Shown: in pieces, positions 47,201-54,049 of the stretch
Layout of the letters: each line of letters opens with the position of its first letter
Numbering within the stretch: the first letter of the stretch is position 1
Assembly (NCBI RefSeq): GCF_003634635.1
Contig: NZ_RBJB01000003.1
Coordinates: forward strand, 1,130,715 to 1,194,714
From: Marinobacter nauticus
GTDB taxonomy: Bacteria > Pseudomonadota > Gammaproteobacteria > Pseudomonadales > Oleiphilaceae
Reading direction: 5' to 3'
Length of the DNA stretch: 64,000 nucleotides
The notes under the pieces: model-generated
Database searches by the model: none
The model's input: only the letters and a program-made list of their open reading frames with translations
Told to the model about the DNA's origin: nothing
Program-made: the position numbers and the translations under genes

Positions 47201-49521
47201 CGCTGTTGCTGATCCTGGAGCTGCTGGCGCCGTGCCTCGATGCTCTCATGGGCGTTCTCACGCTGCTCCAGAATGGCCGCCAGGAACTCGTCATATTCGC
47301 CAAACTGGCTTTCCAGCTCTTGGAGCTGATCCAGCATCCGGGTCATCAGACCATCGCATTCGCGCACATCCGACAGCGCGCTGACGCCGTTCGCCAGGCT
47401 CTGCTCAAACAGCCGGATACGAGCCGCAAACTGGGCCCGGGCTTCCGCACTGCCCTGCTCTTTCAGCCGGATTTCCGCTTCGGAACGCTGCTGGTTGATG
47501 GTGGCGTAGATGCCGGAGATATTATCGGTGATCGCCGTTTCCAGCGCGGCATCGTCACCGCCCATCGACGCCAGCATGCCCTGGATCATGTCCAGGCCTT
47601 CGGTCAGTTCCCGATAGCGATCGACAATCTTCTTCAGGGCATCCCGGCTGTCGGCCTCGGCCAGCGCAGTCTGCAACTCGGTCAGGGTCTGGCGGTAGCC
47701 ATCCAGCGCCTCCGGCGACGCCAGGAAACGGAAGGTGCGCTCGGTCAGCCGGCCCTCGGCCTCGGCCAGCTCCTCTTCAAGACTGTCGATACGGGCTTTG
47801 TCGGCATAGCGCCGATCATTGAGAGTTCGCACCCGGCCGCGATGATCGCGCAAACGTGCCAGGTAACTGACAAACTGATCCGGTGCTTTCCAGCTATCCG
47901 GTTTCAGGTCCCGCATCAACGCGCCCTGGTCCTGAGCGACCTCGGTAATGGCAGCTTCAGTCTGGGCGCGAATGCTCTGGACTTTCTCATACTCATCCAG
48001 CACCAGCTCTGCGGTGCTTCGGATGGTGCTGAGCTGTTGGTTTAACCCCGCAAACAAGGCTTCTTCCTGACGCGCTGACAGCCAGAAAAACTGGTCCAGA
48101 ATACGGTCCACGGTACGAATCAGGTTGGTGAAATGCCGCTCACTGGCGCTGGCGCCCTCCACCAGGGTAACCACCGTATTCAGCTCGGCAATTCCCCGAA
48201 CCAGCTCGGGATTGCCAATGCGCGCCAGCTCGGAATCGTTGGCGACGTTCGCCGCAGCGTGGAAACTTTCAGAAGTGAACGGCGTTTCCCACACCTGCAA
48301 CGGGTGCACCAGCGTAGGTTCCTTGTCGGCATTGAAAATCACCAGATGCCCGTTTTCGAACAGGGCGTAACCGTGGCCAATCAGTGGCACATCCGCCTGT
48401 TTGCGAATCAGGTTGTAGCGGAACAGGATCACCTGACCGGTGCGCTGTTCAAAGAAGACATACAGCATGTCTTCGCCGTTGGGGGCCCGCAAGGTACGCT
48501 TGAGCCGGAAATCCCCGTCGGGAATCTGGAAGGTTTTCAGCTCGCCGGTACTCAGGTAATAACCCGACGGAAAAATCAGGCCGTGATTGTCCGGTAGCGA
48601 CGCGACGGAACCGGCCATGGCGTCAACCCGCTCGATCTTGCGCTCGGTGCGGTTGAACAGGTAGTAGCGCCAGTGTTCTTCGTTAAACGGCAGAATCCGT
48701 ACCAGCAGAATCTCGCCCAGATCGGCAAAATCGAAGCTGGCGTCGTCCAGTGACTGGGAATCGGACTCCACCGGGTCCGAGTAGATGCCTTCGCCGGTGG
48801 AGGTGTTGTTCTCCACCTTGAAAGTAATGTTGCCCCGCAGGTTATCCACAAACAGGGTGTCGGCGATGTTCAGGTGCGGAGAGCGGCCCTGAACCTGGCT
48901 GTCGCGGCCCACGGTTTTCCAGGGAAAACTGAAACGTTCCGGGAAAGACAGATCGCGCTCGCCGCGATTATCAATGTAGCGGCTGACCTCACCATCGGGC
49001 TTCAGCTCCCAGCGAAACACCCGAAGATCATCGAGTTTGTCACCGATGCGAAACGCCATCAGCAACATGCCTTTGAGAATCACCAGTTGCGACAGCGTGG
49101 CGGTGTTGTAGTACTGCTGGAGTTCCCGGAAGTCGGTGGCGAAGCGTTCATCCTTGAGAAACGAGCCCTCAATGGCCGCTTCGGTCATCTCGAAGCCGCT
49201 GTCGCCGTCGTTCAGGTGGTACAGCCGGAACACGTCCTCAATCACCAGCGTCTTGCGCAAGCCCAGCTGTAGATTGAAACCGAACAACAGCTTGTCGCCC
49301 AGACGCACCACATCCCGGGCGATGGCGTTGTTTTCGGTTCGCACCCGGGCCCGGCCCAGCACGTTCATGCCGGCACTGCCAAAGATCTCTTCGCGGGCCT
49401 GGTTCAGCCCGGACACCTGCTCACGCAGTTGGCCGCCCTGCTCTTTCAGCCGGCGCTTGATGGTTTCAAAGGCTGAACCTTCCTGAACAATGCTTTCGAG
49501 CTCGGTGCGATCCGTCGACAT
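44272..49521 (-). CDS. Giant DUF3686-type AAA+ ATPase ('DNA repair ATPase')
   Basis: 1749 residues. The N-terminal DUF3686 region (about 1-430) has LGDKLLFGFNLQLGLRKTL and FPSGYYLSTGELKTFQIPDGDF, a propeller-like series. Residues about 450-880 are mostly coiled coil. A second globular part spans 880-1270. The C-terminal AAA+ domain (about 1275-1560) has Walker A SPPGYGKTTL near 1295, Walker B VMLYLDDIQHTHPEF, sensor VVMAGNPYTESGE and MLANRADIYNLGD, resembling MoxR-type modules. Databases call the family 'DNA repair ATPase', but I see no nuclease or DNA-binding motif. It lies with flotillin, YqiJ, DUF2170 and PspA genes, which points to the membrane. Start has AGGA nine bases upstream. Confidence 0.85.
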   Translation of the reverse strand: MSTDRTELESIVQEGSAFETIKRRLKEQGGQLREQVSGLNQAREEIFGSAGMNVLGRARVRTENNAIARDVVRLGDKLLFGFNLQLGLRKTLVIEDVFRLYHLNDGDSGFEMTEAAIEGSFLKDERFATDFRELQQYYNTATLSQLVILKGMLLMAFRIGDKLDDLRVFRWELKPDGEVSRYIDNRGERDLSFPERFSFPWKTVGRDSQVQGRSPHLNIADTLFVDNLRGNITFKVENNTSTGEGIYSDPVESDSQSLDDASFDFADLGEILLVRILPFNEEHWRYYLFNRTERKIERVDAMAGSVASLPDNHGLIFPSGYYLSTGELKTFQIPDGDFRLKRTLRAPNGEDMLYVFFEQRTGQVILFRYNLIRKQADVPLIGHGYALFENGHLVIFNADKEPTLVHPLQVWETPFTSESFHAAANVANDSELARIGNPELVRGIAELNTVVTLVEGASASERHFTNLIRTVDRILDQFFWLSARQEEALFAGLNQQLSTIRSTAELVLDEYEKVQSIRAQTEAAITEVAQDQGALMRDLKPDSWKAPDQFVSYLARLRDHRGRVRTLNDRRYADKARIDSLEEELAEAEGRLTERTFRFLASPEALDGYRQTLTELQTALAEADSRDALKKIVDRYRELTEGLDMIQGMLASMGGDDAALETAITDNISGIYATINQQRSEAEIRLKEQGSAEARAQFAARIRLFEQSLANGVSALSDVRECDGLMTRMLDQLQELESQFGEYDEFLAAILEQRENAHESIEARRQQLQDQQQRRVTTLTDASARILKNLGRRTERFSSPEELHAFFASDAMVSRLRSMAGELRELGAAMEADDCLGQLKAAQDTALRSVRDKADIFEDGGAVIRLGKHKFSVNQRELDLTLIPRDDYVLLHLTGTQYYERLEEPELDRLRGYWNMSQPSESDRVYRAEYLSALVIDEFRKAGDLPVNVADLDELTGYIRKFASPRYREGYEKGIHDHDAALIVSTLWPAIQNAGLLRFSPRARALAMLFWAGLSQQQSAGQQLRSRCLSAGILSRMMQSDELLESLQQELEPQLANFVEEQQLSLAGPGSDGRSLVHSAAQYLVRQLAEESEGFDITRYAGDLATGFVEALKRDNQFAQYQQALEVVADQPAARWSITSHWLKAWMAKTDQQHLLHYLPEAVVVLNVGETVKTSVRSVELAFQIEGLLGQHPRIEERTLSLQLDEFDERLRYHQQEIIPGWQQLQEVRQQVLEKWRGQLRLDEFRPRPLSSFVRNKLISESYLPIIGDNLAKQMGTAGEDRRTDQSGLLMMISPPGYGKTTLMEYVANRLGLIFMKINCPSLGHDVMSLDPEKAPHSTAEAELIKLNLALEMGNNVMLYLDDIQHTHPEFLQKFISLCDGTRRIEGVWRGKTSTYDMRGKRFCVVMAGNPYTESGEVFKVPDMLANRADIYNLGDVLSGMEHAFALSYIENSLSSNRVLAPLATRGMADFYRFADLAEGKTVADSDFEHDYSAAERDEIVALLKKMIRVRETVLRVNQAYIASSAQAEAYRTEPTFKLQGSYRNMNKLAEKLSPVMSDQELEALIDDHYQGEAQLLTYGAEENLLKLKQMRGTMNDEEAARWQTICEEYRRRQQAGGDEETGVKVVRQLGLISEHLQQLGQQLVAGLDNGKHPEPDLDKALSQLSRSLETGLTEGLQSVQLNPAVTVNLDSPPQVGDALMAFARIFEESIVPLVKTMDGKLDLDLKTQSDMSRVLRVIRELQERLLAG

Positions 49522-49568
49522 ACCAAATCATCCTGAACCAAAGAGGGGAATGCGGTTAGGGGAAAGCA

Positions 49569-49598
49569 CTCCCGGCACCTTGGGTCCGGTACCGGGAG
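49569..49598. terminator. Stem-loop between flotillin and giant ATPase genes
   Basis: 11-bp stem with one mismatch, CTCCCGGCACC / GGTACCGGGAG, 8-base loop, in the 89-bp gap between two minus-strand genes. Without a T run it may attenuate or stabilise the mRNA rather than terminate. A smaller perfect hairpin (49603-49618) overlaps the flotillin stop codon. Confidence 0.45.
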
Positions 49599-49610
49599 CC
49601 ATCGGCCTTA

Positions 49611-51614
49611 TCAGGCCGTCTCGGAACTGCGGTTAGGCTTTTCACCTGCCACCCGGCCGGCAATGTTCGAGAGCGCCGCCTGCAGCGAGGGGGACTTGTC
49701 CAGCACGCCCTGAACACTCTTGCCGTAGCCAAGGCCCTGGGCAAACTTCTCGAAAATGCCGCCGTCGCCGCCGATCATTTCGAACTTGGCGTCTTTCAGG
49801 GCAGCAGCCATAACCCGGCCATTTTCCAGCATGCCAGCCTTCTGGGCGTCGATCTGGGCCATCACTTCCTTCTCATGAACTTCCAGGTTCATGCGGAACT
49901 CTTCAAAGTGACGGGATTCCTCAGACATGCCATCGTAGGCCTTGAGTTTCTCAACCAGACCAGCCGCTTCGGCCTTGGCCATGGCTTCGCGGGCTTCGGC
50001 TTTGGCGTGGCCCATGCGCTGCTCACCTTCGGCTTCGGCCAGAACCATAGCCTTACGGGCATCGGCCTTGGCAACACCCAGTTTCTCTTCACCCATGGCT
50101 TCGGTTTCCAGACGCTGCTCAAGCACCCGAACCTCGGCCATGCCGGCTTCTTCATCGGCCTTGGCGGTAACCGATTTGACCTCGGCGCGGGCCAGACCAT
50201 CGGCCCGGATGGCAGACGCCTGAGCTTCCTTGACCTGCGCTTCAGCAAGGCCATCGGCCGCGGCCATAGCCTGGCGACCACGGGCCAGTTTCTCGTCAGC
50301 CACCGATTTTTTCTCGGCCGCGTCCATTTCCGCCTGGGCGGTGACCCGAATCTGCTCGGCTTCCAGCTTGGAGCGCTCAAACGCCGCCTCGGCCGCTTTT
50401 ACATCTTTCAGCTTCAGTTCTTCGGCATCGGCTTCAGCCGCCACCACTTTCTTCACCTTCAGGCGGTCTGCTTCGGAGCGGTTGCGAACATCCTTGATGT
50501 TCTCTTCCTCTTCCGCCACGTTGCGCTCAACGGCAATACGCTGACTGGTAATATCGGCAATTTCCTTGCGCTCTTCTTCCAGCGCCTTTTCCATGCCAAT
50601 GCGCTCGATTTCCACCGCCCGCTCACGGTTAACATCCTCGAGCTCCCGGGCCTGGCGAATACGCACTTCTTCAATCTGCACCGCACGCTCGCGGGCTTTC
50701 ATGGCCATTTCAATCTGGCGCTGCTTGTTTTCGTCCGCAATCGCCAGTTCTTCATCCGTCTTGATACGAGCGGCTTCGGCACGGGCCCGCTCCTGCTCAC
50801 GCACCTGCTCGGTTTCCGAAGTTTCACGGGCCTGCAGGGTTTCAATTTCCCGGCGCTGGCGCGCTTCGGCTTCGGCCTGGCTGCGTTCCAGTTCCAGCGA
50901 CGCTTCCCGCGCTGACACATTTTTGCGCTGGATTTCCAGCTCCTGGTCCCGCTCCAGACGGTTGGTTTCCACATTGTGGAGCGCGGTGATTTCAGTAATC
51001 CGCTTGATACCCTCGGAATCCAGGATGTTGTTCGGGTCCAGTGAGGTCTTCGGCGTCTGCTCCAGGTAGTCAATGGCCACGTCTTCCAGCACGTAACCGT
51101 TCAGGTCTTCCCCGATGGTCTCGACGATGGAATCGCGGAAGCGCTGACGCTCCTCAAACAGCTGCATGAACTCGAGCTTCTTACCAACGGTCTTCAGCGC
51201 TTCACTGAACTTGGCATTGAACAGCTCGTTCACGGCATCGCGGTCTGAGGCACGGCCCACACCCACCGATTTGGCCACGCGCAGCACGTCTTCCTGGGTT
51301 TCATTCACCCGCAGGTAGAAGGCGACAGTAATGTCGGCCCGCAGGTTGTCCTTACAGATCAGCCCTTCCTTGCCGGTACGGTTAAGCTCCAGGGTAATGA
51401 CCGAGATTTTCATGGTCTCGGCGCGGTGGATAACCGGCAGCACCATGGCCCCGGTGAAATACACCTTGGGCGTGGGCGACAGGTCGTTCACGATCAGGGC
51501 CTGGCCCTGGTCCACCTTGCGGTAAAACGCCTTGAACAGGGCCAGTATGCCCAGTATCAGCAGAACCAGGACCCCGACGGTCATGATTGCTGGCATCATC
51601 CAAGATAAGTCCAT
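49611..51614 (-). CDS. Flotillin family protein, YqiK-like
   Basis: 667 residues. N-terminal membrane helix (about 9-29; MTVGVLVLLILGILALF), SPFH domain (about 35-220; KVYFTGAMVLPVIHRAE, MKISVITLELNRTGKEGLICKDNLRADI), then a flotillin coiled coil to about 600 with many Glu-Ala repeats (AKADARKAMVLAEAEGEQRMGHAKAEA). Length and layout match E. coli YqiK. Flotillins build ordered membrane domains. AGGAG lies nine bases before the ATG. YqiJ is the upstream gene (43-bp gap), as in the E. coli yqiJ-yqiK pair. Confidence 0.9.
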   Translation of the reverse strand: MDLSWMMPAIMTVGVLVLLILGILALFKAFYRKVDQGQALIVNDLSPTPKVYFTGAMVLPVIHRAETMKISVITLELNRTGKEGLICKDNLRADITVAFYLRVNETQEDVLRVAKSVGVGRASDRDAVNELFNAKFSEALKTVGKKLEFMQLFEERQRFRDSIVETIGEDLNGYVLEDVAIDYLEQTPKTSLDPNNILDSEGIKRITEITALHNVETNRLERDQELEIQRKNVSAREASLELERSQAEAEARQRREIETLQARETSETEQVREQERARAEAARIKTDEELAIADENKQRQIEMAMKARERAVQIEEVRIRQARELEDVNRERAVEIERIGMEKALEEERKEIADITSQRIAVERNVAEEEENIKDVRNRSEADRLKVKKVVAAEADAEELKLKDVKAAEAAFERSKLEAEQIRVTAQAEMDAAEKKSVADEKLARGRQAMAAADGLAEAQVKEAQASAIRADGLARAEVKSVTAKADEEAGMAEVRVLEQRLETEAMGEEKLGVAKADARKAMVLAEAEGEQRMGHAKAEAREAMAKAEAAGLVEKLKAYDGMSEESRHFEEFRMNLEVHEKEVMAQIDAQKAGMLENGRVMAAALKDAKFEMIGGDGGIFEKFAQGLGYGKSVQGVLDKSPSLQAALSNIAGRVAGEKPNRSSETA

Positions 51615-51657
51615 TTAGTCATTCTCCTGCGCTGATTGAAGGGAGTAGGTGCGGGGA

Positions 51658-52284
51658 TTAACCGGCCGATTCGCCGGCAAGGAATTCAGCTTCCGGAACC
51701 ACCCACCAGGCGTTCTTGTCCGGAATATGCTCGATCAGCACCGCGCGCTCGCGATGCGCCAAAGGCGTATGGCTGCGGACCTGCAGCACCAGATGGGCAC
51801 CGTCCAGGATCGCTTCAGCCCGGCCTTTGGTTTCCGTAACCGTTGCTGAGGTAATCACGCAAGCGGTACCGATAATACGTTTCTGAAGCGGGGGTAAATA
51901 CGCCCGCCGGAACAGTGGCCGCAATGGACGGATAATCACAGCGGTCACCAGAACACTCACCACCAGAGCCCCGGCAATGACTGCCAGGCCGAACAGGGCA
52001 TGCAACAAGCCACCAGGCACCAATGCACCGAGCAACAGCTCCGCAAAATAGCTCGCCAACCAGGCAATCAGGAACAACAGAGTAAGCACGAGTGGCAGCG
52101 GGACACCCTGGAGCCCCAGGGTCACCATCAGGCCGGAGAAGTCGCCGGAGGCATCAATATCGCCATCGGCCTCGATATCGCCCAGACCCACAAGGGAAAT
52201 CAGCCAGTAAACGATGGCCACGCACAACAATACGGAAAAAATGACCGTGGGGAAGGAGAAGGCAATTGCAAAGAATGTATCCAT
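51658..52284 (-). CDS. YqiJ family OB-fold membrane protein (NfeD-like)
   Basis: 208 residues. Three membrane helices (about 5-32, 62-85, 92-118) and a C-terminal OB-fold (about 135-205; GTACVITSATVTETKGRAEAILDG, AVLIEHIPDKNAWWVVPEAEF). The DIEADGDIDASGDF acidic loop is typical of the family. NfeD-like OB proteins partner flotillins, and this gene directly precedes the flotillin gene. The start has no clear ribosome site. It is the first gene on the left side of the 205-bp shared control region. Confidence 0.88.
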   Translation of the reverse strand: MDTFFAIAFSFPTVIFSVLLCVAIVYWLISLVGLGDIEADGDIDASGDFSGLMVTLGLQGVPLPLVLTLLFLIAWLASYFAELLLGALVPGGLLHALFGLAVIAGALVVSVLVTAVIIRPLRPLFRRAYLPPLQKRIIGTACVITSATVTETKGRAEAILDGAHLVLQVRSHTPLAHRERAVLIEHIPDKNAWWVVPEAEFLAGESAG

Positions 52285-52372
52285 ACGCGACCAGACATCC
52301 GTTCTGGTAAATCCACTGGGCGACAGTCCGTGTCAGACTGACGAGTTGTTTATAACGTAAACAAACTATTTC

Positions 52373-52400
52373 TTGCAAATGTTTAATTGCGAGGTATAGA
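52373..52400 (+). promoter_or_regulatory. Probable sigma-70 promoter for the DUF2170-pspA operon
   Basis: TTGCAA at 52373-52378, 16 bases, then TATAGA at 52395-52400. This is the best -35/-10 pair in the 205-bp divergent gap. No convincing sigma-54 (PspF-type) element is seen. Confidence 0.45.
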
Positions 52401-52409
52401 CTCGGATTA

Positions 52410-52426
52410 TTGACATAAAATGTCAA
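52410..52426. promoter_or_regulatory. Perfect palindrome TTGACATAAAATGTCAA (candidate operator)
   Basis: 7-bp arms TTGACAT / ATGTCAA with AAA between. It starts 10 bases after the proposed -10 box, so it would cover the transcription start and first bases of the DUF2170-pspA transcript. Size and symmetry fit a dimeric regulator's site. No regulator gene is adjacent except possibly the 110-residue ribbon-helix-helix-like protein. Confidence 0.5.
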
Positions 52427-52489
52427 GCGACAGGACAAGGTTCGTCCGGATCGGCCGAACCGATTCAACGCCACAGGAAGGAGCTATTC

Positions 52490-52894
52490 GTGGATACCCA
52501 ATCTCTCACCCTGGCCCTGGGTGACGCCACCCATTCTGGCCGAACCTTCGATGTCATGCCCATTGCCGGCGAAGAACCGGTGCTGCAGGTGATCGTATCC
52601 GGCGCCGAAGAAACACCGGTGTATATTACCGTAACCGACACCCAGATTCTGTGCCTTGCGTACCTTTTCGACGAACAGGAACTGGCCCCGGAACGTCTGA
52701 ACGAGCTGCATGAAAACATGTTGCGCATCAGTGTTCCCATGCCCTTAAGCTCTCTTGGCAAAACCGGCCAGCACTATGTGGTCTATGGCGCACTGAGCCC
52801 CACGTCCGGCACCAGCGAGATCATGCAGGAACTGGTAACCCTCGCCGAGAATGCCATCGACCTGTTACAGACTTTTGAAGACTACCTGGCTTGA
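52490..52894 (+). CDS. DUF2170 family protein, YjfI-like
   Basis: 134 residues, soluble. Marks of DUF2170 are FDVMPIAGEEPVLQVIVSGAEETPVYITVTDTQILCLAYLFDEQELAPE, PMPLSSLGKTGQHYVVYGALS and a C-terminal NAIDLLQTFEDYLA. In E. coli the family member YjfI is encoded beside YjfJ, a PspA homologue; here the pspA-like gene follows too. Start is GTG at 52490 with GGAG six bases upstream. Function unknown; the constant pairing suggests a PspA partner. Confidence 0.88.
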   Translation: MDTQSLTLALGDATHSGRTFDVMPIAGEEPVLQVIVSGAEETPVYITVTDTQILCLAYLFDEQELAPERLNELHENMLRISVPMPLSSLGKTGQHYVVYGALSPTSGTSEIMQELVTLAENAIDLLQTFEDYLA

Positions 52895-52908
52895 GTGAGG
52901 GCTTAAAC

Positions 52909-53607
52909 ATGAGAACCGTACTTAAAAAAATCCTGACCGCCATGCGCGGGGGTGTGAACGAACTGGGTGAAGCCGTTGTCGACGGCCAGGGCAACCGGAT
53001 TCTGGAACAGGAACTGCGCGATTCCGAGCATGAGCTGAAACAGGCCAAGCAGGAGCTGGCGTCACTGATGGCCGAAGCGGCCTCCCTGGCCCGACAGATC
53101 CGTACCGAGCAGGACAGCGCCGCCAAGCGTGAAGACGATGCCCGCAAAGCCATCGCGGCTGGCCAGGAAGACCTGGCCCGGGAAGTGGCCGAGCGAATTG
53201 TTGGCCATGAGCGCCGCGCCTCGGAGCTGACCCAAACCCGGGAACTGCTGCAACAGCGCATTGTGGGCCTGAAAGAGCGAGTTCAGAAAGCCGAGAAACA
53301 GCTGGCCGACTACCGCCGGGAACTGCAAGTGGTGAAGACCAACGAGCGGGTGCTACGCACCACCGCGCAGATTGACACCAACATAAACAGCCAGCAGTCC
53401 TCCCTGAGCACCGCGAAAGAGACATTGGAACGGATTCGCGAGCGCCAGGCCCGGGAAGAAGACCGCCAGACCGCCAGCGCCACCCTGGAAAAAGAGCTGA
53501 CCGGCGCAGATCTGGACGAAAAACTGAAAGCCGCCGGCATTGACGGCGAACAGGATGCCGTCAACGATGTGTTGGCACGCCTCAAGGGCGGCAACGCAAA
53601 CCCGTAA
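52909..53607 (+). CDS. PspA/IM30 family protein, YjfJ-like
   Basis: 232 residues, almost all coiled-coil helix: LGEAVVDGQGNRILEQELRDSEHELKQAKQELASLMAEA, AERIVGHERRASELTQTRELLQQRIVGLKERVQKAEKQLADYRRELQ, and a final DAVNDVLARLKG segment. PspA/IM30/Vipp1 proteins belong to the ESCRT-III superfamily, coat and repair stressed membranes, and assemble into rods or rings. The ATG at 52909 has GAGG eight bases upstream. It follows DUF2170 by 14 bp. No pspB, pspC or pspF gene is adjacent, so this is the YjfJ-type, not the classic PspF-controlled operon. Confidence 0.92.
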   Translation: MRTVLKKILTAMRGGVNELGEAVVDGQGNRILEQELRDSEHELKQAKQELASLMAEAASLARQIRTEQDSAAKREDDARKAIAAGQEDLAREVAERIVGHERRASELTQTRELLQQRIVGLKERVQKAEKQLADYRRELQVVKTNERVLRTTAQIDTNINSQQSSLSTAKETLERIRERQAREEDRQTASATLEKELTGADLDEKLKAAGIDGEQDAVNDVLARLKGGNANP

Positions 53608-53612
53608 ACCCT

Positions 53613-53636
53613 GAGCGCCCCGAGTTCGGGGCGCTC
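53613..53636 (+). terminator. Intra-operon stem-loop after pspA-like gene
   Basis: Perfect GAGCGCCCCGA / TCGGGGCGCTC arms (a 9-bp stem with a 6-base loop in practice) just after the pspA stop, without a T run. It likely stabilises or partially terminates the mRNA, lowering expression of the two genes downstream. Confidence 0.5.
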
Positions 53637-53673
53637 ACTCAAGCATCTCAAAGGCGCTCTCACAGGCAACCCC

Positions 53674-54006
53674 ATGGCGAAGAAACAGGACTGGTCCCGA
53701 GAAGAACAGGCCGTTCAGGCGGTACAGATGGCCTTCGACCTGTCCAACGACATCCAGCGCGCGTTTCGCGTGTCGGCGGCCATGCAGGATATGACGACCG
53801 CCGACATGGTGCGCAAGGTGCTCCACCTGCCCTACCGTAAAGGCCGTGCCCGCCCGCGGCTGACGGTAACCCTCAAAGACGAGGATTTCGAACTGCTGGC
53901 ACGCAAGTACGAACTGGATCCGCAGGATCGTGCCGCTATTCGCCAGCGCGTGGCGGAGGAGTTGCAGGGATTTGCCAGGCAGTATCTGACTGCCTCGGAT
54001 CAGTAA
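53674..54006 (+). CDS. Uncharacterised 110-residue protein, possibly ribbon-helix-helix-like
   Basis: Family not recognised. Two segments look like RHH units: FRVSAAMQDMTTADMVRKVLHLP (about 31-53) and RLTVTLKDEDFELLARKYELD (about 62-82), each a short beta strand then helices. A basic linker PYRKGRARPR lies between. No membrane helix or signal peptide is seen. It lies between pspA and the rhomboid gene on the same strand, with short gaps (66 and 43 bp), so it is probably part of the operon. It could regulate the operon or bind the module's proteins; the fold call is inference. Confidence 0.7.
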   Translation: MAKKQDWSREEQAVQAVQMAFDLSNDIQRAFRVSAAMQDMTTADMVRKVLHLPYRKGRARPRLTVTLKDEDFELLARKYELDPQDRAAIRQRVAEELQGFARQYLTASDQ

Positions 54007-54049
54007 TCGCCAGGCGCTTCAGAAACCGCTATACCAGGAAAAGGACGTC

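Noticed and set aside
49875..50915. 346-codon antisense frame rich in Phe, Leu and Gly, and apparent DNA repeats
   Set aside because: It is the mirror of the flotillin coiled coil, whose Glu/Ala-rich repeated codons create both the open frame and the repeat-like DNA.
52285..52489. Classic sigma-54/PspF promoter upstream of the pspA-like gene
   Set aside because: I looked for the GG-N10-GC element typical of sigma-54 and found none convincing; no pspF, pspB or pspC genes are adjacent.
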